Positions 17,391-25,661 of a stretch of DNA of 46,747 nt are shown here, one piece after another. Numbering within the stretch: position 1 is the stretch's first letter; each line of letters opens with the position of its first letter. Under the pieces are notes generated by a model. The model was not told the origin of the DNA and did not search any database. It saw only the letters and a program-made list of their open reading frames with translations. The stretch is from the NCBI GenBank assembly GCA_050250665.1, contig JBFWOF010000051.1, positions 1-46,747 on the forward strand, written 5' to 3'. Both the position numbers and the translations under genes were made by a program. The DNA comes from JADKFD01 sp050250665 (lineage in GTDB: Bacteria > Pseudomonadota > Gammaproteobacteria > Xanthomonadales > SZUA-5).

Positions 17391-18700
17391 GGCGCTGCCT
17401 CGGCGATCGAGCGCTCGGTGGTTGCAATCGCATAGATCTGATCGAACTCATTCACCAGCGCGGTCGAAATGATGGAGACCGCCACGACCGTACCCTGCTT
17501 GCTGATGCGTTCAGTACGGTACGGCTCCAGCACCTCGGCCTGACTCAGCTGTCGCAGGGTGGCCAGAGCTTTCTCGCGCAGTGCTTCGGGGATGCGCTCG
17601 CGCACGTTCATGCCCAGGGCCTCGGCCTCGCTCCAGCCGTACATCCTCACCGCACCCGGGTTCCAGGCCAGAATGCGGCCGTCGAGGTCCTGCACGGTGA
17701 TCGCATCGTGGGCGTCGCGCACTACCACAGCCAGTCGCAGCAGTTCATTGGCCTTGTGCAGGGCCTCGCGCGTGCGCACGGTTTCGGTGATGTCCATGAA
17801 GGAGATCACTGCACCTTCGATCACGTTGTCGAGCGTTCGATAGGGCAGGATGCGCATCGTGTGCCAGCTCCCGTTCCTGGTTCGCACGTCCAGGCATTTC
17901 GGCACCAGCGTATTCAGCACCGCTTGCACGTCGGCCACCAGCGTGTCGTAGCCGACCATGTTGGAAACGATATGGCTGATGGGTCTGCCAACGTCGCTCT
18001 GGATCAGGTTGATGATGGCGCTGGCCGCCGGCGTGAAGCGCATGATCCGCAACTGATGGTCGACGAACACGGTGCCGATGCCGGTGCCGGCCAGCAAGTT
18101 GTTCATGTCGTTGTTGACCCTGGACAGATCGGCGACCTTGGTCTGCAACTCGTTGTTGACGGTGTTCAGTTCCTCGTTGACCGACTGCAGCTCTTCCTTT
18201 GAGGTTTCCATTTCCTCGTTGGTGGATTGCAGTTCCTCGTTGACCGACTGCATTTCCTCGTTCGAGGACTTGAGCTCTTCGTTGGAGCTCTCCAGTTCCT
18301 CGTGCGTGCTCTGCAGATATTCATCCTTGGCCCGCAACTCGTTCAGCAGTTCGGCGATGCGCTGCTCGGCGTCGACTTCCGCATTCGTTGCTGCGACCGC
18401 GCCCCCGCCATGGTTGCTGGCCGCGGCCTGGGGCTCGGGAGCGGCTGCGTCCTCAAGAATGACCAGATACAGACAGGCGTCTGCGGCCGCTGGCGCGGCC
18501 ACGGCGGTAGCCTTTCGGCGCGGCACCGACGACTCAACAGTGGCGTCGGCGCCCAAGGGTACCGGGCAGACCGTCAGGTTGACATGGCTGAAGTGGCCAT
18601 TGGTTTTGACGCGCACGCCAGTACAACGCACGATCTGCCGCTGTTTGGCAGACTGGCGCAAAGACCTCGCCAGATGGCGGTGCAGACCTTCACGCGCCAT
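17387..18700 (-). CDS. 3' part of the split fusion: coiled coil and two PAS domains
   Basis: A 437-aa open stretch starting in the conserved block KMAREGLHRHLARSL. A highly charged coiled coil (Glu/Asn/Ser-rich, repeating EELQS-x-NEE from about residue 125 to 185) links to a PAS domain beginning LLAGTGIGTVFVDHQLRIMRF, then a second PAS with AITVQDLDGRILAWNPGAVRMYGW. In intact homologues this region follows CheR in the same polypeptide. Its stop overlaps the histidine kinase start (GTGA). Whether it is translated alone is unknown; the ATG at 18700 lies inside a conserved domain, which argues against an independent gene. Confidence 0.7.
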   Translation of the reverse strand: MAREGLHRHLARSLRQSAKQRQIVRCTGVRVKTNGHFSHVNLTVCPVPLGADATVESSVPRRKATAVAAPAAADACLYLVILEDAAAPEPQAAASNHGGGAVAATNAEVDAEQRIAELLNELRAKDEYLQSTHEELESSNEELKSSNEEMQSVNEELQSTNEEMETSKEELQSVNEELNTVNNELQTKVADLSRVNNDMNNLLAGTGIGTVFVDHQLRIMRFTPAASAIINLIQSDVGRPISHIVSNMVGYDTLVADVQAVLNTLVPKCLDVRTRNGSWHTMRILPYRTLDNVIEGAVISFMDITETVRTREALHKANELLRLAVVVRDAHDAITVQDLDGRILAWNPGAVRMYGWSEAEALGMNVRERIPEALREKALATLRQLSQAEVLEPYRTERISKQGTVVAVSIISTALVNEFDQIYAIATTERSIAEAAP

Positions 18701-18920
18701 CTTGAGGATGTTGCTGATCCCGGGTTCGCCGGGGCCGGCTCCAGATACAGGCCGGTACGGCCGTGCAGGTAGAGGATGTTGCCCTGATCGTTGACCAGCG
18801 CGCTGATGGGTGCAAGCTGCCGCAACAACGCCTGCTCGATCAGTCCACGCATGGACAGTTTGGCCGGGTAGGCTGCCGCCGGCATCACCCTGGTTGAGGC
18901 CTGCCCCGTGTCAGGTGCCG

Positions 18921-20486
18921 TCAACGGCGACAGGTATTGGGCGATGGTCCGCGCTCATCGCCGGTGAGACTGGACTTGCGCTGATACAACTTTGCCTTGC
19001 GGTCGAGAACCGCAAATGCCTGGCCGAACTCGCCCACGCCTTCGGAGGTGCCCAGGAACAGCAGTCCGCCCGGTCTGATGGCATAGTGGAACAGGGGAAT
19101 GAGCTTCTTCTGCAGTTCCAGGTTCAGATAGATCAGCAGGTTGCGGCAGCTGATCAGATCGAGTCTGGAAAATGGCGGGTCCTTGATGACGTTCTGTTCG
19201 GAAAACACCAGCATGTCGCGCAGACTCTTGTGGACGCGGTAGCTGCTGCCGTTCGCTTCGGCGCTGAAGAAGCGTGCCAGTCGATCTGGGGTAATGTCGG
19301 CAGCAATGTTGGCCGGATACAGGCCGCTGCGGGCGGTAGCGATCGCACGACTGTCGATGTCGGTGGCGAACAGTTGAACCGTGAAATTCTGCTTGAGTGA
19401 CTCCATCCGCTCCTGCAACAGGATGGCGATGGAATAAGCCTCCTCGCCGGTGGAACAGCCAGCGCACCAGACACGAACGGTCGAGCCCGCCGTCTTGTCG
19501 GCAAAGAGGGTCGGGATGATGGTTTCCTCCAGCACCTTGAAGGCTTCCGGATCCCGGAAAAAGTTGGTCACGCCGATCAGCAGATCATGGAACAGCGCCA
19601 CTACCTCGGTTGGCGTCTGCTGCAGAAAGCGGATGTAACTGTCCAGCGAATCGATCTGGTGTACGGCCATGCGCCGTTCGACGCGGCGGTTGATGGTGCT
19701 TGGCTTGTACTTGGAGAAGTCATGACCAGTCTGCGCCCGCAGCAGGACGAAGATCTTCTTCAGCGCAATCTCGGATTGGGGCGCATCGACAGTCGGCGGC
19801 AACCGGCCCTGGCCAAAGGCATGCTGGGCATAGGTCATCAGCCGGGCCGGCATTTCCGCCGGTGGCAGTTCGAAATCCACCATCCCGGTGGCGATGGCGC
19901 TGCGCGGCATGCCATCGAATTCGGTTGATTCGGGATCCTGGGCCATGACCATGCCGCTTTCGCCCTTGATGGCGCGGATGCCCTGGGTGCCATCGCTGCC
20001 AGTGCCCGACAGCACGATGCCGATCGCCTGGCGGCCCCGGTCCTGGGCCAGCGAGCGGAAGAAGAAGTCGATCGGCAGACGCTGGCCGCGCGGCGCCGAG
20101 GGTTCCAGCAATTGCAGCGCCCCGTTCAGAAAGGCCATGTCGCGATTGGGCGGAATGATGTAGATGCAGTTGTTCTGCACCACCATGCCGTCCAGGACCT
20201 CGAACACTTGCATGCGGGTACAGCGCCGGATCAGCTCGCTGAGCAGGCTCTTGTGGTCCGGGGCCAGATGCTGCACCAGCACAAAGGCCATGCCCGGATC
20301 GGCATCCACCGGCATCCCTGAGAAAAAAGCCTCGAAGGCCGCCAGGCCGCCTGCCGAGGCACCGATGCCGACAATGGGGAAGTTCTCGGAGGCAGTGGTC
20401 GGTGGCGAAACCTCGGGTACGACTCGATCGGACTTCGTCACGATCGATGACGGGCCGGATTTCCTGCCCGTTTTCCTGGTTTTCAT
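18921..20486 (-). CDS. 5' part of the split fusion: CheB methylesterase and CheR methyltransferase
   Basis: A 521-aa open frame. After a short basic N-terminus comes a CheB methylesterase domain with no receiver: catalytic Ser in VGIGASAGGLAAFEAFF, His in LVQHLAPDHKSLLSEL, Asp in VLSGTGSDGTQGI. It is followed by CheR: the helical N-terminal subdomain (INRRVERRMAVHQIDSLDSY) and the SAM-binding fold (VRVWCAGCSTGEEAYSIAI; NLLIYLNLELQKKLIPLF). Both catalytic domains are complete, so this fragment could still be active. The last ~10 residues (RGPSPNTCRR) are out of frame with the expected linker QYLSPLTAPDT, which continues in the next frame. Confidence 0.85.
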   Translation of the reverse strand: MKTRKTGRKSGPSSIVTKSDRVVPEVSPPTTASENFPIVGIGASAGGLAAFEAFFSGMPVDADPGMAFVLVQHLAPDHKSLLSELIRRCTRMQVFEVLDGMVVQNNCIYIIPPNRDMAFLNGALQLLEPSAPRGQRLPIDFFFRSLAQDRGRQAIGIVLSGTGSDGTQGIRAIKGESGMVMAQDPESTEFDGMPRSAIATGMVDFELPPAEMPARLMTYAQHAFGQGRLPPTVDAPQSEIALKKIFVLLRAQTGHDFSKYKPSTINRRVERRMAVHQIDSLDSYIRFLQQTPTEVVALFHDLLIGVTNFFRDPEAFKVLEETIIPTLFADKTAGSTVRVWCAGCSTGEEAYSIAILLQERMESLKQNFTVQLFATDIDSRAIATARSGLYPANIAADITPDRLARFFSAEANGSSYRVHKSLRDMLVFSEQNVIKDPPFSRLDLISCRNLLIYLNLELQKKLIPLFHYAIRPGGLLFLGTSEGVGEFGQAFAVLDRKAKLYQRKSSLTGDERGPSPNTCRR

Positions 20487-20561
20487 GATCCCGCCAGGGC
20501 GCCGGATTGGCGCGTTCCCGAATCATCTTACGTTGATCGGGGTGCGGGGGCTCTGAATGAC

Positions 20562-21923
20562 CTATTCGAAGCCGTTGGCAAAGATGTTGTTGCCACCCAC
20601 CGCCGTGAAACAGCCCGCGGTGACATTGGCGGCCACCCGCGGATTGAGCAGCGTGCGGTGGCCATTGGCGAAGACTTCGCTGGAATCGCAGCCACTGATA
20701 CCGCTCAGGTGGCAATAGCTCATCAGCGTGCCACGCACGCCGGTGACACCGTTGACCGTACTCGGCGCCGGACAGGAAGTCGGGCCGTTGTAGCAACCGC
20801 CGCCTTCGACAAAGCACTGGTCGATGGTGTTGGTGGCGGTCGGACCGGCACCCGTGGTGATGTTCGAACAATGGGCGTGCTGGGCGCCGAAGTTGTGACC
20901 GAGCTCGTGGGCGACGACCAGCAGATCGTCGGCGGCGGTGGCGCCGTTGAACTTGAACACCTGGGAGACGCTGTAGTGGCCACCAAGACTGCCGTTGGTG
21001 CTCTGGCAGTAATTGGTGTTACCGAGTACCCAGGCAATGCCGGCCGAGCTGAAGTTGTTGTCGGATTTGCCCGAAATCAACATGGCGAAGGCGCGGTTGA
21101 CGCCGCTCTGATTGTTCTGCCAGAAGTTGCCGAATTCGGTGAGCTGCGCGCTGGTGGCGGAGGCCGAGTAGGGGTCCGGCGTGGTCGATACCCGCAGGAT
21201 CGTCGTGCCCTGGGTCAGGGTGAGGTCCAGATCGCGCTCGTAGATCACGTTCAGACCGGCAAACAGCTGGGCCAGGTAATTGGTGGCGCTGGTGGTGTTG
21301 TTGCTGAATTTCTGCAGCAGCAGTTCATTGTCGGTGTCGACGGCGACCACCGCCGAGCGCGAGGCCACCGTGAGCACCTCGCCGGTTTTCGCGCCTGGCG
21401 CGGCGAGTTTCTCGGCCGGGGCAAGCAGTGACTTCCAGTTGGCGTCGGAGTTGCCGCAGGTGAATTCGGTCGGGGCGCCGTTTTCGTCTTCCTTGGCATC
21501 GCGCAGTTCAAAGCGCAGGCCGTTGCCGAAACGGCTGCTCTTGACCGTCTGGGTGCGGCCATTGGCGTCGAAAAGGATGCCCCGGGCGCTGCGGCCGTCT
21601 GCGGAGATGGACAATCCCAGTCGGGGCGCGCCGTCGACTCGCTTGTCGGCCACAAAGTGCAGCCAGTCGCTGCGCGGCAGTTCCTTGTAGCCCTCACCCT
21701 CCGGCATCAGGATGCGTGCGCCAGGTGCGTAGACATCGATGCGCTTCATGCGCACCGAACCATCACGGTCGCCACCCAGCGGCAGACGGTCGAAAGTCAC
21801 CGAAGCACCCACCGCGGTTTCGCGGGCCCGAACCAGCTCATCGGAACTCAGCTCGGCTTCGGCCGAAGCGAGCAGCGGCAGCGCCAGAGCCGCCAGCATG
21901 AGTGTCACCATCAGCGCGCGCAT
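20562..21923 (-). CDS. Secreted reprolysin-like zinc metalloprotease with C-terminal GFE tail
   Basis: A 453-aa exported metzincin-type protease. A signal peptide is visible (MRALMVTLMLAALALPLLASAEA). The propeptide-like N-terminal ~185 residues precede a catalytic domain with zinc motif HELGHNFGAQH (339-349) and a Met-turn MSYCH downstream. Several Cys residues suggest disulphides. The protein ends NNIFANGFE, a tail shared in form with two other secreted proteins in this window. The frame opens at 21968, but the ATG at 21923 has GGAGG 6 nt upstream. It is a single gene, downstream of no obvious partner. Confidence 0.88.
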   Translation of the reverse strand: MRALMVTLMLAALALPLLASAEAELSSDELVRARETAVGASVTFDRLPLGGDRDGSVRMKRIDVYAPGARILMPEGEGYKELPRSDWLHFVADKRVDGAPRLGLSISADGRSARGILFDANGRTQTVKSSRFGNGLRFELRDAKEDENGAPTEFTCGNSDANWKSLLAPAEKLAAPGAKTGEVLTVASRSAVVAVDTDNELLLQKFSNNTTSATNYLAQLFAGLNVIYERDLDLTLTQGTTILRVSTTPDPYSASATSAQLTEFGNFWQNNQSGVNRAFAMLISGKSDNNFSSAGIAWVLGNTNYCQSTNGSLGGHYSVSQVFKFNGATAADDLLVVAHELGHNFGAQHAHCSNITTGAGPTATNTIDQCFVEGGGCYNGPTSCPAPSTVNGVTGVRGTLMSYCHLSGISGCDSSEVFANGHRTLLNPRVAANVTAGCFTAVGGNNIFANGFE

Positions 21924-21968
21924 CCTGAACCTCCAACTGTTTCCTGGCCGTCGCGACGAGGCCGACAT

Positions 21969-22298
21969 TGCCAGAAGCAGACGCCGCAGTCTGTGATGTC
22001 AGCGCTCATTCGCTGACATTGTGTCAGCCCCGCGTCCGGGTCGTCCAGACCGGCGCCGGAATTGTCGGAGGGCGCCGCGCTGCGGCGCCGCTTTGTCGTG
22101 TACGAAGATCAAGAGCGGCCGCGCAGGCGCGCGTCCCTCCGAAAGGCCGTGTTGTACTCGACGCTTTTCGCCCCAAAACCACAGATGTCACGTAGACCCT
22201 TCGGGTCAACGTGACCTACTTCCATTTTGTCCTGTGTGCGAAAGGAGCACTGACAGACGCGACCGAGACTGCATGCAGCACAAGGCCCGTTCATCCGC
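21969..22298. repeat. Spacer with paired GC-rich palindromes and a TGTCACGT hairpin
   Basis: No gene is supported in this 330-bp spacer. 22069-22143 is the paired GGCGCCGC...GCGGCCGCGCAGGCGCGCG element also seen at 7564, 23878 and 28337. Near 22185-22219 is TGTCACGTAGACCCTTCGGG followed by TCAACGTGACCTAC, the hairpin family also found at 9196-9236. Both are dispersed extragenic elements. Confidence 0.65.
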
Positions 22299-22865
22299 TC
22301 AATCGTCAGCGGCAGGCAAGGAATCCTCGGCCGCGCGAAACCACGGTCTGCCGAAAAACCGGGGCGAATGCTCGAGTACGCGTTCGAGTTGTTCGGCACT
22401 GAGGTGTTCGCGCACCCAGAGGCGGGCGGCGAGGTTCTGATCGGCCATGGAGGTCAGCAACCACTGCAGATTGCGTTGATTGAAACGGCGAATGTCGGCG
22501 CTCGGCACCTTGGGGTCCTGCAGCACCTGCATCTGCGTTTGTCTGACTGTGGGCAGCTGCCGCTGTGCGGTTTGGTAGGCCTGCTCGCGCTGGTCCAGTT
22601 CCGCCGCCATGGCGGCGCCCTCGGCTGCGGTCAAGCCCAGGCTGGCCAGTGCCTCAGGCCGATGCCACCAGCCGAGCAGGTGGGCAGCGATAGGTGCAGG
22701 CCTGACCGGCACTGGCGGCGTAACCGCCGGGCTCGGCACCGCCGGTGCGGCGATCACGGCCGATGGCGGCGCTGACGCAGGGGGTGGAGCGGCCTCCTGC
22801 GTGCAGGCGCAGCACAGTAGAGCGCAGAGCGCGAGCAGGGCTGGACAGGAGCGCGGCAGGATCAT
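22299..22865 (-). CDS. Small lipoprotein, periplasmic CpxP/Spy-like helical domain
   Basis: An 188-aa predicted lipoprotein of unknown function. The ATG at 22865 gives a lipoprotein signal (LLALCALLCCAC, then TQEAAPPP), followed by a ~45-residue Ala/Pro linker and a helical domain with LGLTAAEGAAMAAELDQREQ and HLSAEQLERVLEHSPRFFGR. The two LT-x-(A/E) helix caps resemble LTxxQ-type periplasmic Spy/CpxP-like proteins; this is a weak resemblance. The first 212 bp overlap the 3' extension of the EEP gene in another frame. I favour this frame in the overlap because of its lipobox and protein-like composition. Confidence 0.65.
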   Translation of the reverse strand: MILPRSCPALLALCALLCCACTQEAAPPPASAPPSAVIAAPAVPSPAVTPPVPVRPAPIAAHLLGWWHRPEALASLGLTAAEGAAMAAELDQREQAYQTAQRQLPTVRQTQMQVLQDPKVPSADIRRFNQRNLQWLLTSMADQNLAARLWVREHLSAEQLERVLEHSPRFFGRPWFRAAEDSLPAADD

Positions 22866-23820
22866 CGCCCTTCCCGAGTATCGAATTCGCATGGCTTTGA
22901 TCCGGGTTGATCGAGCAAGGATTGCGCCAATCGCGGCGATCTGCACGCCTCGGATTGCGGAAGACGACTCGCAGCGGATTGTGGTCCGACGAGTCCAGCG
23001 ACGGCACCCTCGAGGTCAACAGGTCCAGCCCGCGGTAATACATGCGGTCCAGCACGTAGCTGCCGAACTGTTTGCGCGGGCCGCGGAAACGGACCTCGCG
23101 CAAGCCCAACGACTTCGTGATCTGGTTGACGATGACACGTCTGGCCTGTCGCCAGGTGTTGAAGTCGCCCGAGAAGATCACCGGCCCTTCGTGTTCGTTC
23201 ACCAATTCGGCGATCGCGGTCAGCTGCAGGCGGAAGGCACCGGTGTCGGCGGTGAAGTTGATCGCGTGTACATTGGCCACCAGCAAGGTCAGCTCGGAGC
23301 CGGCCAGCCGGTATTCGGTCAACAGCGCACTCTTGTCCGTGCGCAACAGCGGTTCGCGCTTCTCCAGCGCACGCACGCTCAGCGGTGTCGCATTCGAAGC
23401 CGTCATCACGCCGGTAGGCACGCCCGCCAGCTGCCAAGCCTTGACCATGTCCCAGCGCAGCATGTCGCTGAGTCCGGCGGCGAATCCCGGGTGCAGCTGG
23501 GCCTCCTGCAACAACACCAGATCGCTGTCCACGGCCATCGCACGAAAGTCATCGATCCATTGATCGCTGCTGCCCTTCTGCACGTTCCAGACCAGCACCC
23601 GGATCTCATCGCCGTTGATCGAGCCGACGCTGTCGCGATCGTTCGACAGCACCTCGGGCGGCGGTGGTTGGACCTCTTCAGGCTGACCAAGCGCCGCTGC
23701 GGCCTCGGATATGGCGCCGGTTGCACCGCCCAAACCAACCACAAGCATCGTGCCACATAGCACGGCCGACCTCAGCGTTGCCGTCAAACGGGATCGGAAA
23801 CGCCGCATCGCAGGATTCAT
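22654..23820 (-). CDS. Endonuclease/exonuclease/phosphatase (EEP) family exported protein
   Basis: 388 codons. An N-terminal hydrophobic segment (AVLCGTMLVVGLGGATGAI) suggests export or membrane anchoring. An EEP fold follows: VLVWNVQKGSSDQW with the first Asn, LLQEAQ with the metal-binding Glu, NVHAINF, FSGDFNTW with the Asp/Asn pair, and the C-terminal SSDHNPLRVVF with the catalytic His. The recognisable domain ends near residue 290. The last ~100 residues are Arg/Ser/Cys-rich, overlap the downstream lipoprotein gene and look like out-of-frame sequence, so the natural stop may have been lost to a small indel near 22940. The substrate (DNA, lipid or other phosphodiester) is unknown. Confidence 0.82.
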   Translation of the reverse strand: MNPAMRRFRSRLTATLRSAVLCGTMLVVGLGGATGAISEAAAALGQPEEVQPPPPEVLSNDRDSVGSINGDEIRVLVWNVQKGSSDQWIDDFRAMAVDSDLVLLQEAQLHPGFAAGLSDMLRWDMVKAWQLAGVPTGVMTASNATPLSVRALEKREPLLRTDKSALLTEYRLAGSELTLLVANVHAINFTADTGAFRLQLTAIAELVNEHEGPVIFSGDFNTWRQARRVIVNQITKSLGLREVRFRGPRKQFGSYVLDRMYYRGLDLLTSRVPSLDSSDHNPLRVVFRNPRRADRRDWRNPCSINPDQSHANSILGKGDDPAALLSSPARALRSTVLRLHAGGRSTPCVSAAIGRDRRTGGAEPGGYAASAGQACTYRCPPARLVASA

Positions 23821-23877
23821 CAGCGCAGCTTACGCCAGTGAGTATTTACCGCAGCCGCGACGCTGAGCCTTCGATCC

Positions 23878-23956
23878 CGGGAGGGCGCCGCGCTGCAGCG
23901 CCGATTTGCGGCCTTCGAAAAGCAACAACGGCCGCGCAGCGCGCGGCCCTCCAGAG
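23878..23956. repeat. Paired GC-rich palindromic element
   Basis: GGAGGGCGCCGCGCTGCAGC...AACAACGGCCGCGCAGCGCG, another copy of the dispersed two-armed element. It fills most of the spacer between the EEP gene and the 432-aa gene. Confidence 0.65.
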
Positions 23957-24090
23957 AGCCCGCTTGCAGTCGGCGCCCCCGGTTCGTTGCTGAACTCGCT
24001 GCCAAATAGTGCCTTGCGCCCCGTGCTCTGCCATCGGCGGAATCCGCACGATGTAGCTGAATGGGTTACCGCGCTGCGCGAGACTTCACC

Positions 24091-25389
24091 CTACACGGGT
24101 TGAGTGGACCATTCCTCAAGAACCGAGGCCAGCGTCTCCAGGTATCCCGGCTCCCGCACGATCTCCTCGTATCCGGGGACGGCTCCCACCCATTTGCCGA
24201 GGCGCACATTCGGCGCTGCGCTGAGATAGGCCGTGGGCAAACCCAGCAGGGCGGGTCCGTCCATGCCTGCGGTGGTGACGCCGATCTGGCCGATCAGTCC
24301 GTGGCGCTGGCGCAGTTCCTCGAACAGCTGAAGTTGAGCGCGGCGCATGTCGGCGCCCTGGAAGATCGGCTCTTTCCAGCACAGGCTGAGGTCGATTCCT
24401 GCATCGATCTGCATGCAGGCATCAATGGCGTCGCCGAAGAAGACGGGCGTGAGTCCCGCGCTGAGAACCCGGTGGTAGATCTGCTGCAGTTCTTCGAAGT
24501 CGGTGTTGCGGTGCGCGTCGTGATCACTGATGCGCACCCAGAGCAGCACCTTCTGCTTCGGATCATGGCCGAGTCGCCGGGCCACCCACTCGACGAGCGC
24601 GGACGATGGCGCGTCGCATCCGAGAAAGGCCGCTCTCAACGAATGCTGAGCGCCAGCCGGATCGGCTCGAAATGAGCGCGCGATGAGGTCGGTCAGGTGC
24701 TTGGGGTTAGCCGGTCGCGAGCGATAGGGGACGAGTGCGCCGCCGAGGCCGGCATCATCCAGAAAACGCCGCGCCTGGGCTTCCTGCCGGGTGCCGGCCT
24801 TGATCTGGATGGACACGCCAGCCAGCAGTGAGGCGGCTGCCAGATACCAGCCTTCGCCAAAGGAAAATCCTGGATCGGTGAAGAAGGTATAGGCCTGGTT
24901 TCTCCCGTCCAGGGTACGTTGGGCAGCTGCGGCCGCGCGCTCGGCCCGAGCCGCATGCAGCCGTGATCGGTAGTCGCCCAGGATGTCGGCGTGCCGTCGT
25001 GCCTCTGTTGCCGAGGAGGCTGCGTTCCCGACAATCCAGCGCACCTTGGCCCAGCCGTCTTCGCAATCTTCCCGGGTCGGCGCGCGCTGGGCGCTACGCG
25101 AGAGTTGCCCGGCGCCGTAGCGGGCATCTTCGGCCCGCGCAGCATGGGCCAGCACCAGACTCTTCCGAAGCTGGGTCTGCGTGTGATCGTCATTGACGCC
25201 ATCGAGCGCCAGCGTGGCAAGGGCAATGCCGCGTTCGATCCGGCTTCGATAGTCGTCACGGACACCATCCCGATGCAGGCTGCCTTCGAGCTCCCGGGCC
25301 TTGCTCAGAATCTCCTCGGCTTCAGCGGCGAGCGAAGCGGATGCGGCACTTGGGGCGGTCGTCACAGCAGTTTCTTCGTCCAGATTCAT
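24091..25389 (-). CDS. Unrecognised 432-aa protein: helical N-terminus, GT-B-like C-terminus
   Basis: Not recognised. From the ATG at 25389 (MNLDEETAVTTAP) there is an Ala/Glu/Arg-rich helical region of about 200 residues with tetratricopeptide-like spacing, but no clear repeat. A mixed alpha/beta region follows with VLLWVRISDHDAHR, LTPVFFGDAIDACMQI and GLIGQIGVTTAGMDGPALLGLPTAYLS. The last pattern (Gly-rich loop, then GLPT before a strand) resembles the nucleotide-sugar-binding half of GT-B glycosyltransferases; this is only a suggestion. The frame opens at 25602, but the upstream part is repeat sequence. No signal peptide is seen, so it is probably cytoplasmic. No operon partner. Confidence 0.6.
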   Translation of the reverse strand: MNLDEETAVTTAPSAASASLAAEAEEILSKARELEGSLHRDGVRDDYRSRIERGIALATLALDGVNDDHTQTQLRKSLVLAHAARAEDARYGAGQLSRSAQRAPTREDCEDGWAKVRWIVGNAASSATEARRHADILGDYRSRLHAARAERAAAAAQRTLDGRNQAYTFFTDPGFSFGEGWYLAAASLLAGVSIQIKAGTRQEAQARRFLDDAGLGGALVPYRSRPANPKHLTDLIARSFRADPAGAQHSLRAAFLGCDAPSSALVEWVARRLGHDPKQKVLLWVRISDHDAHRNTDFEELQQIYHRVLSAGLTPVFFGDAIDACMQIDAGIDLSLCWKEPIFQGADMRRAQLQLFEELRQRHGLIGQIGVTTAGMDGPALLGLPTAYLSAAPNVRLGKWVGAVPGYEEIVREPGYLETLASVLEEWSTQPV

Positions 25390-25480
25390 GCTGCGCGCGG
25401 GCTGCCGATTTCGAGCCCGATATTGTGCACGACGGGCAGGTGCCCGGCGCTTCCGGCCCCGGAAGTGCGGGCCGGACAGT

Positions 25481-25620
25481 AGCCCGGGTAAGCCGACGGC
25501 GCACCCGGCAAGTCCTGCCGCAGAGCCCCCGGGTGCGCTGCGCTTACCCGGGCTACTTGCTTCGGGTCCTGGACGTCCGAACAGCAAGAGCGCCGACTGC
25601 AAGTCGGCGATCCCAGGCAG
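25481..25620. repeat. TAGCCCGGGTAAGC hairpin repeat and half of a GCCGACT repeat
   Basis: GTAGCCCGGGTAAGCCGACG opens a hairpin closed by GCGCTTACCCGGGCTAC (about 25481-25557). Similar copies lie at 31531-31595 and 37991-38066. Directly after it, 25586-25620 is a half copy (CGCCGACTGCAAGTCGGCGA) of the hairpin duplicated at 38073-38274. Confidence 0.65.
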
Positions 25621-25661
25621 TAGCCCGAAATCGGATTCAAGACTCCGAGACCATCAGGCTC

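Larger units (their letters stand above)
17387..20486 (-). pseudogene. CheB-CheR-PAS fusion gene split into three frames by two 1-nt shifts
   Basis: Read continuously, this is one ~1030-codon gene of the known CheB-CheR-coiled coil-PAS-PAS type. Frame 1 (20486 to about 18950) encodes CheB and CheR. Frame 2 (about 18950 to 18735) encodes the linker with YLHGRTGLYLEPAP. Frame 3 (below about 18730) begins EPGISNILKMAREG and encodes the coiled coil and PAS domains. Homologues of this type, as remembered, have these blocks in one frame. Both shifts fit a single lost base, the second in the run CCCCGG(G)CGAA at 18728-18734. They do not compensate each other. Either the gene is decaying, or both are homopolymer sequencing errors. 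The open parts are also listed separately. Confidence 0.7.
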
